Assembly (NCBI GenBank): GCA_964614695.1
Contig: CAZTMB010000017.1
Location: 1-34,688 of the forward strand
Reading direction: 5' to 3'
Length of the DNA: 34,688 nucleotides
Origin: VGXO01 sp964614695
GTDB lineage: Bacteria; Planctomycetota; Phycisphaerae; Phycisphaerales; SM1A02
Translations under genes and position numbers: made by a program
In this document: positions 31,905 through 34,688 of the stretch, in pieces
Numbering within the stretch: position 1 is the first letter of the stretch
How the letters are laid out: the number at the start of each line of letters is the position of its first letter
Notes under the pieces: generated by a model
What the model was told of the DNA's origin: nothing
Databases searched by the model: none
Seen by the model: the letters and a program-made list of their open reading frames with translations, nothing else

Positions 31905-32776
31905 CCGTTTCCGTCCCGTCCGCGTCGTCGCCCGAGACCCGCCTTGCACCGCGCACGCGGATCGGCGTCGTCAGCTACCTCAACACGCTTCCGTTGATCG
32001 CCGGGCTCGAGTCGCTCGAATCGGTCGAGCTCGAGCACGCGGTGCCGAGCGACCTGATCGGGCGGCTTCTCGAGGGCGGCGTCGATCTGGCGCTCGTCTC
32101 GGCCGCGGACTATCAGAAGAGCCCGAAGCCGCTTCGCATCGTGCCCGCCGGAATGCTCGGATGTCGAGGACGCACCATGACGGTGCGCCTCTACAGCCGG
32201 GTGCCGATCCCGCGGATCACGGCGGTCCACGCCGACACCGACAGCCACACCTCGGTGATCCTGCTTCAGGTGCTGCTGCGCGAGCGTCACGGGCTCGCGG
32301 TCGAGATGATCGACTTCGACGCGCGGTCGGTCGATCTCCGCGATCCGGCCTCGCCGCGGCCGGAAAGCCTGCTGCTCATCGGCGACAAGGTGATCGTCGC
32401 GGCGCCCGACCATCGCGAGTACCCCTATCAACTCGATCTCGGCGAGGCATGGCTCGAGTCGACCGGCAAGCCGTTCGTCTTCGCGACGTGGATGTGCCGG
32501 CGGGATCTCGACGAGGACGCCAAGCGACGCGTGCGCACCGCCGCCGCGGTCCTCGACCATCAGCGGCGGCACAACCGAAGCCGCCTCTCGAACATCGTGC
32601 ATCGCCATGCGATCGCCCGCGGCTGGCCGAAGTTCGACGCGGATCTCTACCTCTCCGGCATGCTGCGCTACGAGTTCGGCGAGGCGGAGGCGGACGGGCT
32701 GAGCACGTTCTTCTCGCTCGCGCATCGGCACGGCCTTCTTCCGAACTGCCGTCCGCTTGATCTGCTGGATTCCTGA
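31901..32776 (+). CDS. mqnA: Chorismate dehydratase MqnA (futalosine pathway of menaquinone synthesis)
   Basis: MqnA removes water from chorismate to give 3-enolpyruvyl-benzoate, the first step of the futalosine route. The 291-residue protein has a periplasmic-binding-protein-like fold with IGVVSYLNTLPL (21-32), LALVSAADYQ and GDKVIVAAP, then LDLGEAW and PFVFATW, all typical. No signal peptide. Its ATG overlaps the type III PKS stop, and a GTG for the sigma-like gene abuts its stop. The other mqn genes are not in the window. The call is firm. Confidence 0.94.
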   Translation: MTVSVPSASSPETRLAPRTRIGVVSYLNTLPLIAGLESLESVELEHAVPSDLIGRLLEGGVDLALVSAADYQKSPKPLRIVPAGMLGCRGRTMTVRLYSRVPIPRITAVHADTDSHTSVILLQVLLRERHGLAVEMIDFDARSVDLRDPASPRPESLLLIGDKVIVAAPDHREYPYQLDLGEAWLESTGKPFVFATWMCRRDLDEDAKRRVRTAAAVLDHQRRHNRSRLSNIVHRHAIARGWPKFDADLYLSGMLRYEFGEAEADGLSTFFSLAHRHGLLPNCRPLDLLDS

Positions 32777-34417
32777 GTGGAGCCTCGAAGGGGCCGATTT
32801 CTGCTCGCCCCGATCGCCGAGTTCGCGAGGCAGATCGCCTACGCGCCGCCCGCGACGCGCAAGCGGCAGATGGAGCGTCTCGAGCGACTGGTCGGCGAGA
32901 TCGAGCCGGCGATCCGCTATCCGCTGTCGTTCGTGGTGTTCCGCGCGAGCGGCTATCGCTCCGAGGAGGACGGACCGCTGCTCGACGGCGTGCGGCTGCG
33001 GCGCGACCTCGCCCAACTGGTGCTGGCGATCTCCGAGGGACTCGACCTCGCGACGCGCGATCTCGGCGCGGTGATGCCGCTCGAGGACGCCGCGACGCTC
33101 GCGGGCGTCAGTGACCGCACGATCCATCGCTGGCGAAGCGAAGGCCTCGTCGTGCGCCGGGTCCGCTTCCCCGACGGCGAGCGTCGCGTCGCGGTCGATC
33201 GTCGCGTGCTCGAGCGCTTCGCGTCGCAGCGCGGCGTCACGCTCGGCGCGACGAAGCCTTCGGCGCGGATCGACGAAGCCGAGTGGCGACGCATCGAGGC
33301 GAAGTTCATCGCTTGGCGCGAGGAGTCGCTGCCGCCGACCGAGGCGGCGGCGCGGACCGCAAAGGAGTTCGGCCGGTCGCGCGAGGGCGTTCGCAAGCGA
33401 CTGATCGCTTCGGGGCTTTGGTCGCGTCGGATCGCGACCGTGCCGACCGATCGATTCCGCAAGCGCCTGCTCGCCGCGTTCGACCGGCTGGTGCCTCCCG
33501 GCGAGCTCGCGCGGCGGGTCGGCCGCGATCCGCGGGCGGCGGAAGCGGAATGCCGTCGGCTTCGCGTGGCGCGGCTTCGCGGGCTCGAACTGCCGTCGCG
33601 GCGATTCCCGACCTTCGAACGCGCCGATGCGGCCCGCGTGATTCCTGCGACGCCGCTTGCGCAACGTGGATTCCGCGAGCAGTGGTTCCCGCTCGATGCG
33701 GTGACGTTGCTCGAGGAGATCGCCACGGCGAAGACGCCGCGCGGCTTCGAGTCGGAGGCGGAGACGCTCCTTGCCGTCGAGGCGTGGCTGCTCGACGAGG
33801 CGGCCGAGGCTCTCGCCGGGCTCGTGCCGCGCGAATCGGCCCTCGACGAGATCGAGTGGCGATTGCGTTGGGCGCTCTCGATCCGTCGCCGCGTGGCCCG
33901 GCGACTGATGCCGATCGTCGTCGCGAGGATCGAGCAGGCGCTCGGCGGGTCGCTGCGTTCCCGCACTTCGGCGGAGATCCGCATCCTGCTCGATGCGGGA
34001 CTGCGGACGTTGGCGGAGGTGCTCGACCGCTTCGAGCCGGCGACCCGCAGCGGGCCGAGTCGATCGCTGCGGGGGGTCCTTTCGCTCGCGATCGATCGGG
34101 CGATCGCGCGGACGATCGAATCGATGCGCTCCCGCCGCGCCGCCGCCCGACATCAGGCGATCCCCCTCGAGGATCCCTCGCCGCGGCTGGCTCCGTGGGG
34201 TCGCGCCGTGCTTGGCCCCGACCGCTGGCGGGATCGCGCGGTCTCCCTGCCCGATCCGGTGCGGCAGCTGCTGGAGCGGAGGCACGGCTGGGGCGACGAA
34301 CGCCCGCACTCGATGGCGGAACTCGCCGCGATCGATCGGATCCCGCTGTCGCGGATCGCCCGGCGGCTGCGGGACGCCCACCGACAACTTCGGAACGCGA
34401 GATCGCGGCGACTGTGA
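32777..34417 (+). CDS. Diverged sigma-70-like protein with MerR-type and other helix-turn-helix domains
   Basis: The 546-residue basic protein has an N-terminal helical region (about 10-95, with YPLSFVVFRASGYR), a MerR/excisionase-like helix-turn-helix (99-153: MPLEDAATLAGVSDRTIHRWRSEG), two further HTH-like segments (about 186-212 and 237-265), and a C-terminal half resembling sigma-70. Residues about 362-450 follow region 2 (RRVARRLMPIVVARI, LLDAGLRTLAEVLDRFEP, then AIDRAIARTI), and 492-542 follow region 4 (VRQLLERRHGWGDERPHSMAELAA, then LSRIARRLRDAHRQLR). The acidic and aromatic residues of classical regions 2.3-2.4 are largely missing, so it may bind DNA or polymerase without acting as a usual sigma. 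The GTG at 32777 directly follows the mqnA stop; a later ATG (32870) would remove part of the first helix. I infer a regulator; the target is not known. Confidence 0.75.
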   Translation: MEPRRGRFLLAPIAEFARQIAYAPPATRKRQMERLERLVGEIEPAIRYPLSFVVFRASGYRSEEDGPLLDGVRLRRDLAQLVLAISEGLDLATRDLGAVMPLEDAATLAGVSDRTIHRWRSEGLVVRRVRFPDGERRVAVDRRVLERFASQRGVTLGATKPSARIDEAEWRRIEAKFIAWREESLPPTEAAARTAKEFGRSREGVRKRLIASGLWSRRIATVPTDRFRKRLLAAFDRLVPPGELARRVGRDPRAAEAECRRLRVARLRGLELPSRRFPTFERADAARVIPATPLAQRGFREQWFPLDAVTLLEEIATAKTPRGFESEAETLLAVEAWLLDEAAEALAGLVPRESALDEIEWRLRWALSIRRRVARRLMPIVVARIEQALGGSLRSRTSAEIRILLDAGLRTLAEVLDRFEPATRSGPSRSLRGVLSLAIDRAIARTIESMRSRRAAARHQAIPLEDPSPRLAPWGRAVLGPDRWRDRAVSLPDPVRQLLERRHGWGDERPHSMAELAAIDRIPLSRIARRLRDAHRQLRNARSRRL

Positions 34418-34479
34418 ACCCAGGCAGTTTCGGCGGGAGAGCGAAGGCGTGAGGTCTGCGCGGATCCTGCCGATTTTCG

Positions 34480-34504
34480 GGTCTTCTCCTTGACCGAGAA
34501 GATC
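34480..34504 (+). terminator. Weak hairpin after the sigma-like gene
   Basis: A 7-bp stem TCTTCTC/GAGAAGA with a 7-nt loop, extended by a GU and a GC pair, 62 bases after the stop. The loop contains a TTGACC that could instead be a -35 box. Confidence 0.3.
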
Positions 34505-34517
34505 GCTGGGGCACCTT
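34490..34517 (+). promoter_or_regulatory. Possible promoter of the last gene
   Basis: TTGACC (34490-34495), 16-bp spacer, CACCTT (34512-34517). The leader would be about 70 nt. Weak. Confidence 0.3.
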
Positions 34518-34595
34518 CTACGAGCCGTCTCACGTCCCTTGGAGGTCCCTGCGCCTCCCGCGAGCCGGCTTCGATTCCCTCTCGTGGAGAAAGAC

Positions 34596-34688
34596 ATGAA
34601 GAGCGTTAGGACGCTGGCGGTCGCCGCCGGCCTGTCGATGGCGTTCGCCGCAGCGGCGAGCGCACAGTTGATCGCCGGCTGGACCATC
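34596..34688 (+). CDS. Secreted protein, cut off by the window end
   Basis: Only 31 codons are visible: a signal peptide (MKSVRTLAVAAG followed by an Ala-rich hydrophobic stretch, likely cut after ASA) and the first mature residues QLIAGWTI. GGAG lies 6 nt before the ATG. The start resembles those of planctomycete extracellular proteins with PEP-CTERM tails, but the C-terminus is outside, so this remains a guess. Confidence 0.7.
   Translation, partial: MKSVRTLAVAAGLSMAFAAAASAQLIAGWTI

Noticed and set aside
1..34688. tRNA, rRNA, CRISPR arrays, insertion sequences or phage genes
   Set aside because: None seen: no tandem spaced repeats, transposase-like proteins, terminal inverted repeats or cloverleaf-like segments in the spacers.

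Overview
The window is high-GC bacterial DNA, probably a metagenome-assembled contig from a planctomycete close to the Phycisphaerae. Pointers to that group are a secreted protein with a PEP-CTERM-like PSPG/hydrophobic/poly-Arg tail (2852-3529), a fibro-slime domain protein, a very diverged sigma-factor-like protein joined to a MerR-type helix-turn-helix, the futalosine-pathway gene mqnA, and the general gene mix. The phylum call is an inference from families, not from a marker tree. Two runs of exactly 100 N (2599-2698, 18263-18362) are scaffold gaps of unknown true length; each removes part of a gene.

Layout. 1-4.8 kb: dprA (+); a metal-binding HMA protein and an outer-membrane beta-barrel (-, overlapping); a PEP-CTERM-type secreted protein (+) and an FMN-dependent alpha-hydroxy-acid oxidase (+). 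5.1-8.3 kb (-): GH15 glucoamylase-like enzyme followed by a cobalamin-binding, CarH-like sensor. 8.6-15.1 kb (-): a compact fatty-acid/phospholipid cluster in the order rpmF-plsX-fabH-fabD-lipoprotein-fabG-acpP-fabF. 15.3-17 kb (+): rnhA, then rpsL and rpsG without the usual fusA/tuf. 17-18.5 kb (-): plant-type ferredoxin-NADP reductase and a gap-broken fibro-slime protein. 18.7-20.1 kb (+): murA. 20.1-26.3 kb (-): operon psuG-rho-MCE1-MCE2-SpoU methyltransferase. 26.5-27.8 kb (-): DEAD-box (here DEVD) helicase. 28.2-34.4 kb (+): alr, then a tightly coupled set of FAD oxidoreductase, type III polyketide synthase, mqnA and the sigma-like protein. The window ends inside a new secreted-protein gene.

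How it works together. The fab cluster supplies every core step from malonyl-ACP formation (FabD) through initiation (FabH), elongation (FabF), first reduction (FabG), carrier (ACP) and hand-over to phospholipid (PlsX); only FabZ and FabI are missing. murA and alr feed peptidoglycan. The FAD reductase/type III PKS/MqnA series joins stop-to-start by ATGA overlaps and is probably one transcript making and modifying aromatic or quinone-like lipids, with the sigma-like protein as its last member.

Signals worth a second look are the TACNNT form of -10 elements with good -35 boxes at 17 bp, an apparent ATC start codon of fabG placed just after an intrinsic terminator, three hairpins in the rpsL-rpsG spacer, and the sigma-like protein itself.
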